This document shows positions 1 to 13,110 of a DNA stretch of 64,000 nucleotides, in pieces. Under the pieces are notes generated by a model that was not told where the DNA came from, made no database searches, and worked only from the letters and a program-made list of their open reading frames with translations. The stretch is from Nectonema munidae (lineage: Eukaryota > Nematomorpha > Nectonematoida > Nectonematidae): positions 1,985,501 to 2,049,500 of the forward strand of contig JAUIRK010000855.1 in assembly GCA_030549495.1 (NCBI GenBank), in the 5' to 3' direction. Positions within the stretch are counted from its first letter, which is position 1; each line of letters opens with the position of its first letter. The position numbers were made by a program, and so were the translations under genes.

Positions 1-300
1 TGAGAAATACATTTGAAGTTTTACCATTAGAAACTTAAATTTAATAATCTTCAATCCCACTCCTACTCCGAGGTATGCTTTCGTTGCTATTATTAGTTCT
101 GGGGCAATGACCGCCCAGGCAAAAAGTTTTAGCTTTCGCCTATACACAACGACATAAACATATTCCATTTGTAATGATGAGCTTTTAATTTTTTTCTCTC
201 CCGATTCAAGGTTTGTCAATATTTTGACAGTCAAAGGGATACAATTGGGGTTTGTGAAGTCTATTTTCGAATCATCATTTTTGTCTCTGTTCTCATGGAT
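1..300 (-). CDS. Possible partial exon running off the left edge
   Basis: On the minus strand this stretch is open for 100 codons, from just after a stop at 303-301 to the window edge, which is long for DNA this A+T-rich. An in-frame ATG lies near 166. The middle reads as a hydrophobic stretch (LKLFAWAVIAPELII, then KAYLGVGVGLK) that could be a membrane segment, and the local G+C is higher than in the flanks. The part nearest the edge is A+T-rich and less convincing. I do not recognise a family, and no clear splice acceptor stands out. It could be a chance open frame or an exon of a gene to the left. The plus strand is also open for part of this stretch, which weakens the case. Confidence 0.22.
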   Translation of the reverse strand, partial: MHENRDKNDDSKIDFTNPNCIPLTVKILTNLESGEKKIKSSSLQMEYVYVVVYRRKLKLFAWAVIAPELIIATKAYLGVGVGLKIIKFKFLMVKLQMYFS

Positions 301-3300
301 TTATTTTGCAACTTCCAACAACATTTAATGGAAAAAGATTTAATCACGTGAGTATTGACCTTGACCGAGAAGTGCTTTTGTGATGTTGCATCTTGGAGCA
401 AGGAGAGAGGAAAGTTAGTTCTAAATTTTACAACTTCAAAAGATAGAAGAGTGAACAAAATAAACATTGCGCCAAAAAGGAAGCCGATGATGATAAAATG
501 AGTGTTGGTAAAGCATTTTCAAGGTCACGGCTTTCCTTTGTACCTTCCTTTCCTGGAAAACAAATCTTCCATCTTGCATGAAAGAATGCAGAGAAATGAT
601 TATGCGTATGCCTGGTTTTTATTGTTCTTTTGGTGAAAGCAAAACACATCCTATAGTGTTCTACATGCGTCGTGTGGTACATATTATCAATTCCATCTAT
701 TTACACTTTTGCTAATAGGACACTGCCTACATTTTCAATTCCATTTCTGCCACAAATTCCTCTCTCTATTTCCAAAATTCTTAATAACAGGAGATCCAAA
801 TAATGAATTATGTTTTCAATTCTTTTTTTGTTTTCACAATCAAGGCACACTTATTAAAGCTCCCAGAGTTTGAATAATTTTTATCTTTGCAAACTCTTTT
901 TACCCCATCTCACAACAACTGAACCATTAAAATGAAATTAATGAAAAATAAACTAAAATCATTTCACACTCAAAAAAAGTATACTTTACAGGATTTAGCA
1001 TAGACGTTATTTTTATAGGAACACCATATGGCATACAAGCTTTGCCATCTATTTCTTAGCCTGGCTCATCAGTTAACTCAGATTTTTTTCAAATTTTATG
1101 ATTTCTTTTAGTAATTTGAGAGTGGAAAAGATTGGAAATTATTTTTTATAAAAAAAACGACTAAAAACTTTAAATAAAAAAAATTCCCAAGAAAAAAATA
1201 TTTCAAAAAAGAAAAGTTATTTACGATCAAATGCAAATTTTAAAATGATTTCGTTTTCTAGAAAAATTTATTGATTTTTTATACCTAAAAATTTTTTTAA
1301 CTGTTTTCTGCCATGACATGATATTTCGGTGAAAATTTATTTAAAAAAAAATGAATATTTTCAACTCAAAACTGAACATTTTCACCATAAAGTAAGACGT
1401 TTTTTGAAGAATTTTGGTCTATTTGAGATTAAAAGCTTTTTTTATTATATATCTTGATGAGGTTGAAGGAGTGCCAAAATTGTGATATATTTTGATTGTA
1501 TACAAATTATGAGAATAGTGAATTGAAAATAGAATATTTCAACTTCATAAGTCTTTATCAACGTTGTTCGTCAAGCAAAGCTAACATACTTTAATCTTGA
1601 CAGAAAAATATAACATTGATATTCTTATTTTTATCGGTGTTCCAGCATGACAACATCGGAAAATGATTTTCATCCATCTTAACTGGTTGTTTTTTTTCTA
1701 CAAAATTATAATGACTTGGAAAGCGCATCATAAAATTCACACTTAGATTCAATTCGCCCCTCACATAATAATAAAAAAATTCTTTTACTCTTTGCAGGAT
1801 TCAAATAGATTAAAAATACTTCCACAAAGATGTGAAACACAAAAATTTATATATTTTATATTGGATTCCATATATCCAATTTTATGAATGGCACACATGG
1901 CAAAAGCGATATCATGTTTTTGTCGTGATTACAAAGTGACATCATTTGATATGAATTGGAATTGATTGCTTGACTTTGTAACATTTGTTTCGAGGTGAAT
2001 TTAGCGTGAACATTCGCATATAGGTAATAGATTCAATTTTTTATTATTTATATAATTTTAAATTACATTTTTGGATTCCTTCCTCTCATATCACTCAACG
2101 AACGAATCATATACTAACGCTATACTCTTTGAAACATATGTTATTTTAGCTTATATGATTTTGAAAAGAAAGTACACATTCAAAATCACAGCATGAGCAT
2201 TCTGACACCAGATTCGATTCTGTGTCCCTGTACACATTTTGCGACAAATAAAAACGGATCAACATATGGCAAAGCGATGGACTTTTGAAAGATAGCTTCT
2301 GCTTTTGTCCTACTTTTGAATATATGTTTACATTTATCAATTCTAAATCTTTATACGATTATTTTTTAATTCCATAGTTGCGTAACAAATAAATACTGAT
2401 AGGATTAAAATGAATTGAAAGATATCTCCGCCATATTTTATCATATGTCAAAAATGATAGCAAATAATCGTGTATCCTTTATGGATTCTTTCTATAAATC
2501 TTTCATATCCATGCAAATTACATATGTAGCCTGGTTGATTTTTGAGCTCATTTTTTCGGGGATTTATTTTTTCCAATTTTTATTAGATCGGAAGTTGATA
2601 TTTTTCAAAGATTGTTCATTAAGTTGAAAAAAGAAAGGTTACAAATTTCTACTTAAACTTTTTTAAATACCTTATTTATAAGAAAACTTCAAAAATATCA
2701 CAAAATGAATCGAAAAATCTTTGGAAAGAGCTAATTTTGAAACTTTTTAAAAATATTTGTCAAAATTTGCTTTTATATTTTTTTTAAAACTCATATGTTC
2801 TTGATGAAAAATAACGGAGCTATTTAGATGAAATTCCATTTTAAAAACTGTTGAAAAAGTTATGATGATGTATACTATTTTAAATTACATTGACTATTAT
2901 AAATTCATCATGTTGGTTTACTCTGAAATTGCTGAAGTCTGGCTAAATTTATAAAAATAGATCAAAACTCTTTTATCGAATGTGACAACGCGTTTTTGTG
3001 ATCAAATAATTTTTGGTGTATAGTGTTAATTCTGTTTGCTAGCGTTCACTCTTTACAAAAGGTTTCTGTCATCAAAAGAGAAACGGTTTCTGTTTATTTC
3101 TTAATTTACTTCGCTTCTAAAATTAATCTAACACGTACAAAAATGAGGTTGTATTAAATGAATACTTGATTTAAATATTTTTTCTAAAAAGTTTTAAATG
3201 GTATGCTTTGTAAAAATTGAAAATCTTTTAGTGCAATCAAAGAAGCAAGCACTTGAAAATCACAGATCTACTAGAAGTTTTTTTTTAAAAAAAAACTAAA

Positions 3301-3640
3301 TTTTGAATGTTTATATTTTACAAGATGAATCATTTTAATAATTGTTATGCAAATTTGTTACTTTTAGTTAATTTGTTAGTTAATTAATTAGTTTGTTAAT
3401 TTTATCGTTGCTAGGTATTATGATTGTTCGATTGTAGGTTTCTTTGTTCATTCCCTTCTTTGTTTGAAGCTTTTGTTCTTATTATTTTCGAGATACCAAA
3501 TAAGCTTCTTGAATACCGCGACGCGTTAATTTTTTAATTATGCCGTTAAAACTAGCATATTATCGGATTATATGCATGCCGTTTTTTTATACTTCTCCTA
3601 TACGCCCAGTATTTAAAATGTTTTTGATACTCGCTTGATA
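301..3640. other. A+T-rich spacer, nothing confident
   Basis: The segment 430-700 is slightly richer in G+C and carries overlapping open frames on the minus strand, but no frame has both a good acceptor and a good donor. The rest is low-complexity A+T-rich DNA with many A and T runs. I see no gene, RNA or element ends. Confidence 0.5.
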
Positions 3641-3719
3641 CACGATTTGCAGAGAAGATAATAAAAAAAAGAAGGTTTTAATCTTGGAGAATGAAAGGCA
3701 TTCGCGAAAAAGAAGAAAT

Positions 3720-3755
3720 ATGTATGTATATGTATATATATATATATATATGCAT
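3720..3755. repeat. TATG/TA microsatellite
   Basis: A short run of ATGTATGTATATG followed by alternating TA, about 35 bp, in spacer DNA. Confidence 0.85.
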
Positions 3756-3817
3756 ATGCCCGCTCACATGATATGTAGGAGAGCAGAGATTAGAGCTAAT
3801 TGATTAAGAATGGAAGA

Positions 3818-4099
3818 ATGTTTTCCATTGTTCTCGTGATTTTGCTTTTAATTCTAGACGAAGAAGATGAAAGCTTGCTTTCTCCTTCAAAAAATGAACA
3901 ATGCCATCGTTGTTACTCCTTCACTAAACTTTGCTTTCGTTTGAAAGTGGAGGAAATAGCTGTTCTTGCTTACATCCCTCCCCCCTCCCACTATTGCGTT
4001 TTTTGTGTGTGTATGGCATATACACGACTTAAACAAAATAAAAGTTTCTCCCAAGTTCTCTGTGACACTGAAAAGATCTTTGTTCAACGCGAGAAGTGA
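3818..4099 (+). CDS. Doubtful small secreted-type open frame
   Basis: This is an ATG-initiated frame whose start (MFSIVLVILLLIL) looks like a signal peptide. An acidic stretch (DEEDESLL) and a cysteine-bearing tail (CHRCYSFTKLC, then HYCVFCVC) follow. The frame lies in a G+C-richer island. Against it, part of the tail is encoded by a TG-rich simple run, no homologue is recognised, and the opposite strand is open too, with an acceptor-like TTTTCAG near 4070 and a donor-like GTAAGC near 3974. Those minus-strand signals would fit in phase behind the exon candidate at 4875-5005. Function unknown, coding status unproven. Confidence 0.18.
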   Translation: MFSIVLVILLLILDEEDESLLSPSKNEQCHRCYSFTKLCFRLKVEEIAVLAYIPPPSHYCVFCVCMAYTRLKQNKSFSQVLCDTEKIFVQREK

Positions 4100-4739
4100 G
4101 GAACCGTTACGTTTCGCTTGGAAGAACCGGGTTTAATTACGCTTAAAATGAAAAGAGGTCATTCCAATCAAAGTATATGTAATTTGAGAGATTTTATTCT
4201 CATTTTTTTTAAAAAATAAATACTTACAATATTTTTATGTCATATCAAGAACTTAAAAATCTTTAGTTTTTGAGAATGCTTTTTTGAGTCCGATATTTTA
4301 CCTCATTGAAAGTTTACTTACTATGTAAATAGTACCAAGAATAGTAAATTTAAGAACCTGCAATCACTTTTTGTTTTCTGTGTATGTATACACATATAAG
4401 CAAGCACAACTTTTCTATATAATTTTTTACGTCATCATTGATTTTAAAATATTGGTTAATATATTAAATTTGGAAAAATTTATTTGAGATATTTTAAAAA
4501 GATAAATTGATGGCGACCAGTTAAATTTTTAATAGATCCTGTAAATATTATCCACCCCAATATCTCCCAAATTTTTAAGAACATGTTGAAACTCGAAACC
4601 TATAGCCTTTTAACTATATAAATATACGCGGAGAATTAATTTTTCAAACGTCAACAACCTGCTAATTGGCGAATCATAATTCAGCCAAATGAACTTGATC
4701 AATCAGAAAACGCCAAATTGAAAACGCAATACCCTTAAA

Positions 4740-4850
4740 GGGTGAGGCCGATTGTATCGAACTATGAGAAAGTAGGCTGGATGCGGGATCGAACCCAAGA
4801 CCTTGAGTTATCGAAACCCAGTTCCTAACCAACCTTACTCAAGCCCCCCT
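4740..4850 (-). repeat. tRNA-derived SINE copy
   Basis: Read on the minus strand, a tRNA-like head has an A-box-like GGTTGGTTAGGA and a B box GGGTTCGATCCC (plus strand GGGATCGAACCC). The adjacent sequence matches the copies at 25452, 34577 and 46650. The sequence continues into a family body instead of an acceptor stem, so this is a SINE and not a tRNA gene. Confidence 0.7.
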
Positions 4851-4874
4851 CAAAGGTTGTAAACAAATTCTTAC

Positions 4875-5005
4875 GGAGCATTATGATGCTGAAGTGATGA
4901 TGAAGTGTTTGGAGCATGATCTTCATAGGAAAGAGGAATTCTGGGAGAAGTGTCGGTGGCGTTTGCGTTTTTGACGAACGCGTTTTGAGCCGTGAATCCA
5001 TGCAT
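4875..5005 (-). CDS. Candidate first coding exon of an unidentified gene
   Basis: On the minus strand, an ATG immediately after an in-frame TAA opens 43 codons rich in polar residues (start MHGFTAQNAF, then NATDTSPRIPLSYEDHAP, then SSSLQHH). The frame ends at a good donor, GTAAGA, leaving two bases of a split codon. The island is clearly richer in G+C than its flanks. A second frame is open for 65 codons across the same DNA (start MSCSHSKQNL, end QNSSFL with a stop), so the frame is not certain. A phase-compatible but weak second exon may lie at about 4069-3975. No family recognised; the composition resembles the low-complexity N-terminus of a regulatory protein, which is only an impression. 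Confidence 0.3.
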
Positions 5006-8000
5006 TTAAGTCAACGCTTTGAAAGTGAGCAGAAAATGGAAAGAGTTTAGTTTCAATGATTTCTGCGTGTGCGATGATGCCTTTTTCTGTCAAGTTTTGC
5101 TTGGAGTGTGAGCAAGACATTTTAAGTGAAAACCATGAAACATGTAAAAATTCATTTTTAGCCTAAAATGAAAATTTGGTGGGTTTTTAATTTTTGAAAT
5201 TGAGTTGAAAACTCATTTTTAGGCTGAAATGGGAATTTGGCGCCGTTTTTTGGAAATTTTATTTATATATTTTTTAGTTTTTTTCAAATTTTCAAATTAT
5301 ATTTCATTTTTTTTGTACAATTTAAATTAGTTTATAATAAAGTATTTATAACACACCTCTCACTCAATTGGGGAAGTTTTGTTCTAACTAAATATTATAA
5401 TAAAATTTACTATTAATAATTTTTTGTACTCTCTAACAAGTTTCTCTTTACCTCAATCATAGGAGCTCTTTAAAATGACGGATAAAATTTGAGATTTTTC
5501 CAGAGAGATTGTCGAGAAGAGTCCACATGTGATCGGAAGTACGAAATTGGTTTCAGAAGTGCTTTCAGAACTGATGAATTAGGAGAGGGTCGCAAAAATT
5601 AAGGCATTTTTTTCTAGTTGCAAATAATATTTAAAAAAATAGTTGGAAAAGAGATTAAACTTTGTAGACATTTTTTTCCATTATGTGTGGAGCATCATTT
5701 TTAAAGTATTTTTGCATCAAAGTATTTTGCTGTATCTTGATATTTATTTATAATTATTAAACAAAGTGGATTAGTTTCCACTAAAAATGAAACTTTAAAA
5801 CATCAGTAAAATTTGCTCAAACAAATAAATTCACAAAAATTTCAAAATCAATAGAATTTAAATTAATCGCATAATCCACATCTAATCGAAAAGAATGTTA
5901 AAAAAGTTTCATTTTAATTTTAAATGTTTACATGCAATATTTGAATTAAAAAATATTCGATATCAAAAATCATTTTTTCTCAATTTTTGCGACGCTCTAC
6001 AAAGAAGAACATATTCCATCTTGAAGATGAAAATCTGATAGCATAATTGTCGAAGAAACCCAAGATTATAGGAGATTAAAGAAATCTTTATAGTCACTTT
6101 GTGTTAGTATTTGAACGATGTCAGAGCATCTCAAGCAAATTGGTAGCGTAAAACGATTAGCCTCCTTACTGCGAAACTTCAATAATCGAATTCTTGATTG
6201 AGTTTTTACTTTTAACATAAAAGGTGTATTCCTTTACGCACGATAGACTTAAATATTCAAGTCACATGCTTGATCATGATAGGTCAGCCAAAGATATCGC
6301 CAGGCCAAAGCATAAGCATCATAATAATATAAGAACATAAGATCATAGTTTAGGTTTAGTGCAATAAACTTTGCTTGGAAAAAATAATAGCTATAAAGAT
6401 TTATAATAACCCACATGGCATAATTCTACTCCATGAAAGGATGAAGCTAACAGTTTAAGTTAGCTAACAGTTTTAGTTTACCCTCCATATCTAATTCCTA
6501 TCAGTTTTTGGATGCTTCTATAGACAGAACTTTTTTAAGCAAAAAAACATTCAAGTCCAGCTCAGGCATTCCCTTGGATTGAAAGCGAATCGATAGACTA
6601 ATATTGAAATGTTTGAAAGCATGGAAGAAATTAGATGAATATATAAAACATAGCGATCCTTCAAATAGTTTATGGGTAGTAAGTACATTATAAGTTAAGG
6701 GAACGCTTTTAAAAAAAATTGTAAAAAAATTTTAATCAATAATTTTAGATTGAAAAAATATTTACCGTTGTGGTAAAGAAACAATTTTCTCACGAAAAAA
6801 ATATATAATCATTTCATATTTTATATGTTTTAGAACTTTTTTTAGAGTTAATTACTGTCACATGCTAATCTGAGTGAACTCATTGAGAGAAAAAATTCAA
6901 TACATTAAATTAGAATTTTTTATATTATTTCAAATCTAAAATTATTCCAGAGTCTTTGAAAGTATCATTACCCAGACCTTCTTTTCCAGGATCCTAGAAT
7001 TTTTTCAATGAAATTCTGGAAAAATATTTTTTTTTTAATTTTTTTTTATAATTTATACAATCTTTATATCTTAATATTAAAAAAAAAATTTTTAACTTTA
7101 AAAAAAAAAACTTTTATTTTCATCAAATCTTCATTATTTATTTTTTTTAATAAAGTTTCAATATATAAATTCACTTCGAACATAAACTTTTTATTTTTTA
7201 TTTAAATTTTCATCACAATTTATTTTAAAATTCATAAAGATTTGCCGATACATATAACTCATATAATGAGGCCATCAATAATAATAATAATAATACATAA
7301 TGATAAAGTTTTTAACTGTTATAAGTTATGGTATGTAATGTCTTGGAACCATTTTAAGCGCATACTTTTATCTATCTGATATTTCGAACAAAATTTAAAT
7401 TAGTTCAGAAGTGAAATCTTTAAAATCCAAAATTTTGGAATTCCTTACGACATTTCAAAAAAAAATTTGGAGGTTTAAAATGATAAAAAGATTGGTTATG
7501 TTGGAGAGGAGCTATAAATATATCAGATATTTTATATTCTAAGTAAACCACCAAGTGAGACAAATAACTTTGTATAAAAAAGGTAAAAATATTGAAATAT
7601 CTTTAGAAATTTTTTCGAAAAAGATAAAAAAAAAAAGGCCAAATTTATTGCCCTTTGAGTTAAACAGAGAAGAGAGAAGATGGCTTAAACTTCACGAAAT
7701 AAAAAAACAAATGATTAGATTTGCAAAAAAAAAATGTCAAGCTTCTTCACTCTTCAGGTATTAAGTAAATTCATCAAAATACTTTTAAAAAATGTTTGAA
7801 ATATTTTCACGAAACCAAAATCTGCATAAATCTGGAATGAGGATTTAATCAAATTTTCATGGCAAAATTAAAAAAAACTTGTTAGATCAATTGATTTTTT
7901 TGGGTAATTCTACGTTTAAGTAAAATCAATTTTCGAAACAAACTTTGAAATGAATAAATTAGGACTTAATTCCACATTCCTAGAATTTTGGAATGAAAAA

Positions 8001-8354
8001 AACTTAATTCTACTTAATAAAAAATTTCTAAAACAAAATTAAAGAGTAATAAACAGTAAAAAACAATTAAAAACTATTAGTAAGTTATAAGTAATCTTCT
8101 ATTACATAAAAAATTTACCACTTTTTTAATGGTAGCCGAAGGAAAAGTTAATAATTAAAAAAAATCTAGTAAGAGTGAATATTTTTTGGAAGTTTCAATC
8201 CGAAAACCATTTTTTTTTACTTTTTTTTTTAATGAAGATTGTTTTGTAGAAGAGTAGTATAAACGAAAAATAGAGACCTATAGAGCTTATTTTGTTTTCA
8301 AATATTTATTGTTTGAAATTTTCAAATGTTTTTAAATTTTCATTTAATTTTAAT
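5006..8354. other. A+T-rich spacer; one degenerate tRNA-like stretch
   Basis: Long A and T runs dominate, especially 7000-7210, where a 65-codon frame is just Phe/Lys/Ile low complexity. Around 6150-6225 a degenerate tRNA-like head can be imagined (AATTGGTAGCGTA, then AATCGAATTCTTG) and may be an old SINE. Short direct repeats with CATTTTTAG occur at 5150 and 5213. No gene seen. Confidence 0.45.
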
Positions 8355-8560
8355 CAAATTTTTGGAGCGGATATCCAAAATATTTTTAAAAAAATTATAT
8401 GTTTTATATTTTACAGTATCTTACTATTTTAATCCTTTTCTTAAATATTTTTACTAGAATTTAAAGACATAACAAATTTTGTAAGTTTTAAACGAAAAAA
8501 ATACGAAAAGTTTCAATAGATATTTATAAAAATTGATTTAAAATTGCGGATGCGGATATT
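8355..8560 (-). mobile_element. hAT terminal-region fragment
   Basis: GCGGATATCCAAAATATTTT and the following stretch through TTTTACAGTATCTTACTA match, in inverse orientation, the 3' part of the hAT copy at about 58535-58640. About 30 bp present there are missing here. A second GCGGATGCGGATATT motif lies at 8548. The fragment holds no coding sequence and is probably an old internally deleted copy. Confidence 0.55.
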
Positions 8561-10680
8561 AACATGAAAAAATCTTTGATTAATATTTATTTAGATCAAT
8601 GACATATCATTTTTAGAATTTTAATTGATTAAAATTTCATATCGCAGTATTCCATTACAAGTGTATATGCGCAGTAGATCCTTATTTGGCATGTCACAGC
8701 TACCATGAAACATTAGATTAGATGAAGTTTCACAAAATTCTTACTTTCCAAACATTTGATGCAAGGCATTGAGATTTTAAAAGAAAATGAAAAGTACACT
8801 GAAATGAAAATTAAAGGCAGATGCATAAAAATTTCCTCCACCAAAATCTGAAGATTGCAAGTGGGAACGATTGAAGGATGAAAATACTCTTGATTCAGAA
8901 TTTCTATCATCAATCGTTAGGTAAACGCTTAAAATTTTGTCAACAACAATTTTATATCTCATAAGTGGAACCTTCAACTGATTTATTTTACATTAGAAGA
9001 TTTACACTTCATTTTTCATCGAGATCATTTAAGATTCTCATTAAAGTCGATCAAAAAGTCCAGATGTGAATGGAATTTCCTAAAAAAAGATCTTCACAAA
9101 TTTTGGGCAAAACTGACTTAACTTTTTCTAATATACTTAATTTATTTGTATGTGAATATGCAAATTGTGGAATATATTTGTATATAATTCTTTGATATGT
9201 ATTATTAATTTGTTTGTAAGTGATGATTTATTATAATAATAATTAGTAAAATAGGATAACCAATAAGTAACTTTTTAGATAAATTTGTTTGTGATTGATT
9301 AATTGATAATTATTTCTTCTTATTCTTGCTTGATTTGCTAAGTCGATTAATGTAAATTTGTTATAAAAAATATTTTATACTTTTATTTTTTTTAATTAAA
9401 TATTTTTTTTACTGTATTTGTTTATATAAAAAATTTCAATAATTATTTTCTTTTGTTTGTTGCTTTTTTATTATATTAATTGGTCCATCTTTAATATTAC
9501 TTCTTTGTTAGATTTGTTCATTCATTTTATTGCCTATCGCTTATTAGTCTGTTGGAGTATAAATTAGTCCACCAATTTTCGTTTTGCTAGTTATCTGTTT
9601 CTTTATTACTTAGATCTATTTAACAAATAAGCTTTGGATCCTTCAAAATCGTCTGGCTCAATGATCCCGGCTTCCATCTTTCGGTCGCCAGTCCTACATA
9701 TATATAGTGGATATAAAGGTCTCACTACACCTTCCCACTGCATTTTAGAACATATGTTTGATTAAACGCTCAAAATGATTGATCAATTAAATATATTATT
9801 TATAGATTTTCCCAGAAATGAAAACATTTCTAAGCAATAATCAATAAGAAAATTTTGGCTTTTAAAAGTTGATAGAGTTTAGAATTTACAGGTAGTTGTA
9901 AAAAAAATTTAAAATAAGTCTTAAAAATTAATTTTAATATAATCTATGTGCTATTTCATTATCTGAATTTTAAACCCTTTCTCATTTTATTTCAGAATCC
10001 AAAAATTTCACTAATCAATATATCAATTTTTTAATAAGTGATTTCAAATAATAATGTAAAAATTTGCTTCAACATACATACTTTTTTCTATTTTTTTGTA
10101 GAAATTTGGATAATTTTTTTTAAATATTATAATTTTTATTCCAATGGGATTATACGGTACGGAAAAATGGGAAAAAAAAATTAAGTTTCTTTTGAAGAAA
10201 GTTTAAAAATTTTGAATAAAAATTTTAATTTTAGGTTGGTAAAAAAGTTTTTCTACTTTTTTTTTTATAAAAAAAGAAAAAGACTGACGCATATATTGTT
10301 GCCAGATGTGCTTGTATTCTGAAAAAATTTTTCATAACTTCTAGAACTAAGTTTTTTCTTCCTTTTTTTTAAATCGAAACTTTAAGAACAGTGTAGCGCA
10401 AAATAAGGATTTATTGTGAAGTAAATGTTTGAAAAAAATTACTCAATATAGAACTTTTGAAAATAGCAACTTGTGCAGCACTAATTTTTTTTATAACTTT
10501 TTTATAAAAAAAAAACAAAAAAGAGGATGGCAAGCACAAGAGATAAATAGAAGCACAAAGATCATTATCTTACCACATATGGTCGTGGAGAGTAAGAGGA
10601 GTGATATTTTGGAGTTGAAAAGGGATATCAATAAAAATTTGGATTTGGAGATGAAAAATGATTAAAGTAGAGAAAAGCTG
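8561..10680. other. A+T-rich spacer, nothing seen
   Basis: No convincing coding frame, element end or RNA gene. Simple TTAATT and homopolymer-rich DNA prevails. The 78-codon plus frame near 10429-10665 is lysine/asparagine-rich low complexity. Confidence 0.5.
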
Positions 10681-11520
10681 CGTTTACGAAGTACAGATCA
10701 TGAAAGCAGAAGTAGTTGTGTTTCTGTAGTGGAGGGGATACGAAAAGCCTTTCGGAAAGTGTGTTAATGCCTCTTCGAGAAAATAAAAACAGGCATCGTT
10801 CACACGCTCTTCAATCTGCAGTGGTATACACTCACTCTTCCCATCTCCTCCTCCTTCCCTTATCTCCCCTCACTCACTCTTTTTCTCTGTCAAGAGAAGA
10901 AATTACTTTTTTTCATTCCGCAAAAAAAACAATAGATTTCTTTATTCTGTTAAAAAATATTAACAACAACAAAAAGCGTGCAAACACACATCATACGAGA
11001 ATGTAGTGCTTCGCGGCAAGACCTTCACGATTACCACAAACCGCGTATCCCTTCTGCCACTCAACGTACCTTTTGGCTCACTCCACTGTCAATGCATCAT
11101 CCCTTCCTAATCATTGCGATCTCTTCATCTTCCCATTGTTTCAATGGGGTGCGTATCAATGTGATGTGTGTGTGTGTATGTGTATGTGTTCCAAATTTAA
11201 TTAAAACACAATGTCTCTATAGACAGGGTACACACACAACCCTCTCAAACAGTCGACACACACAACCGGCATTGTAGTGATGATGTGTGGAAAAGATAAA
11301 AGTATTTATTCTATTTTAATTCTCGTGACTATACTTACTATTTATCAAATTAATTTTCCATTATTCCAATACTACTACTCTCTCTCTCTTCACCGAAGCT
11401 GTGTGAGATTAATTGAAATTAGTTTTGCTATGAATCCTGAAAGTTCTTCGCTATCTCTCGCCATGCTTTTTTTCTGTAGGAGGAGGGTGTGATATAGGAA
11501 CTACTAATAATACAGTTCTA
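10680..11520. other. G+C-richer, pyrimidine-rich island without a resolved gene
   Basis: The composition changes for about 0.8 kb: CT-rich stretches (CTCCTCCTCCTTCCC), a TG run at 11166-11190 and CACACA runs near 11230-11265. Several overlapping frames are open, none with clear splice signals or a recognisable product. It could be a regulatory region or an untranslated exon of a nearby gene. I cannot say which. Confidence 0.35.
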
Positions 11521-12385
11521 AGGCTTCCTTTTTGTTACCTAACTATAGATATGGGGATTGATGTATTTGTTTGTTTATGCAAAAGATTAGAGAGGGAATG
11601 ATAATTGGAAAAGATTGAATGCTGAAACACTTCCAGTAGTAGTATATCAAGAAAAGAATCGCTATCTGTTTGTTTACGCGAGAAAAACAGTGTCATCGAT
11701 GGCTATTGCAGATAAAGGCCGTGAATACTCTCACTCTTAGCATATAAATAAAGGATTCCGGCATGCAGATTTATCCTGAGCAGAAAACAAACACATGGAA
11801 TAACGGAATACGCGTAATCAAACTGTCCGTACCCCCATCCCAAGACTGCTCTTAGAAATTTTTGGTCCATGGTCAATAAACTAATAAAGTTCACCATATA
11901 GACATTTTGTATAAATGTCTATTCGGGCGTCTTGTGTTCGGGTACTAGAGTTTTGTACAAGGAGGTATATTGGCGTACTCGAATCAATATATGTTCTAGC
12001 ACATATGTTTATGCACATGGCGAATTAAGAGGGGGTGATCCCCCCCCCCCCCCCCCCCCCACATTTTCCATTGCCAATTTTTAGGATATCAATCAGAAAT
12101 GGAGAGCTCAATCATTAATCTATTTCAGATAGGTAACATGATATGCGTAAATGTTCGCTGTGTATAATAAATACTCCAAAGAAGCAATATTCTATTCATT
12201 CACAAAAATTTTCCATACAAAAAAAATAGATAAAAAAATTATTTTAAAAAAAAAATGCTGTAATATTGCCCTGTGCTATATTATCTTCTAGACATTCCAC
12301 TTAAAACTGTTTTCAAAAATGAATACTAACTCAGCCCTATCACCAAAAGCCAGGGCCTAGTTTTCTAGTTTTTTTCTAAAACTTT
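11521..12385. other. Spacer with a poly-C tract
   Basis: The part 11640-11990 is richer in G+C and includes a minus-strand 64-codon frame ending in IHGLYLQ, preceded by an acceptor-like TTTTCTGCTCAG. Without a partner exon I leave it uncalled. At about 12039-12060 there is an unbroken run of about 22 C, preceded by GAGGGGGTGAT; such runs sit at hAT MITE ends elsewhere in this window. Confidence 0.4.
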
Positions 12386-12632
12386 GGGCCGGCCCTAGTG
12401 TTCGCGGGGCCTTATGCAAAATGGATTGCGGAAAAAAGATTAAAAGTGAGAAATAAGATTTTGAAAAAAAGAAAAGGCATATGTTTTATTACTTTTTCAT
12501 TAACACAAAATGACGATCAAAGTTACTTTACTTTACGAACCTTGCACACACACAATATATCATCAAAATGGAAAATGAGAAGCGCGGGGCCCACTGTGGC
12601 CGCATAGGTTACAGTGGTCTAAGGCCGGCCCT
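12386..12632. mobile_element. MITE with GGGCCGGCC termini
   Basis: A 247-bp unit is bounded by GGGCCGGCCCTAG on the left and, inverted, AGGGCCGGCCTTAGACC on the right, with subterminal GCGGGGCC and GCGGGGCCC. No transposase coding and no clear target duplication. The 69-codon plus frame inside (12398-12607) is an accident of the element. Superfamily not assigned. Confidence 0.6.
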
Positions 12633-12884
12633 GCCCAAAGCAACAGACTTAAAAATGTCTTTGCTATTTTTCAATGGAAAATTTTTTATGTGTTTAAAGC
12701 ATGCTTATCAACCAAAATTTTACGAAACTAATTTTTAGTCTAAAATCATGAATTGATTCGATGTTCACAAGCATGTAGTTTTAAAGTTTTAGTTTTTAAT
12801 TCAGCATAATGATCAAATGAATTCTTTATCATTTCGGATACTCATTTTTAGCTTAATTATGTTTCAATTGATCATCGTTATTGT

Positions 12885-13110
12885 CAGGGCCCTTACACGC
12901 CCATGTGGAACTCTAGGACCAAAGTTTAGGAGACGCTCCCCTTCTCATTACAGCAGGGGTTCTCAAAACGTGGGTTACGCACGCTAAAGGACGTAAAATT
13001 TACGCCAAAAAGGAGTACCCCGAAAAAAAGACTCAAAATGTATAAACCGAAACATTTTTTTTAATAAAAAATCTTTTTCTTCAGTTTTTCAATGCAAAAC
13101 TCCATTTTCA
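12885..13110 (+). mobile_element. hAT-like terminus and neighbouring repeat fragment
   Basis: CAGGGGTTCTCAAAACG begins at about 12953 and has the look of a hAT end (CAGGGGTTCTCAAA type). A right-hand partner was not found. The 60 bp just before it (CACGCCCATGTGGAACTCTA) resembles 31525-31580 (CACATGCCTATGTGGCACAC), suggesting a dispersed repeat family. Confidence 0.4.
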
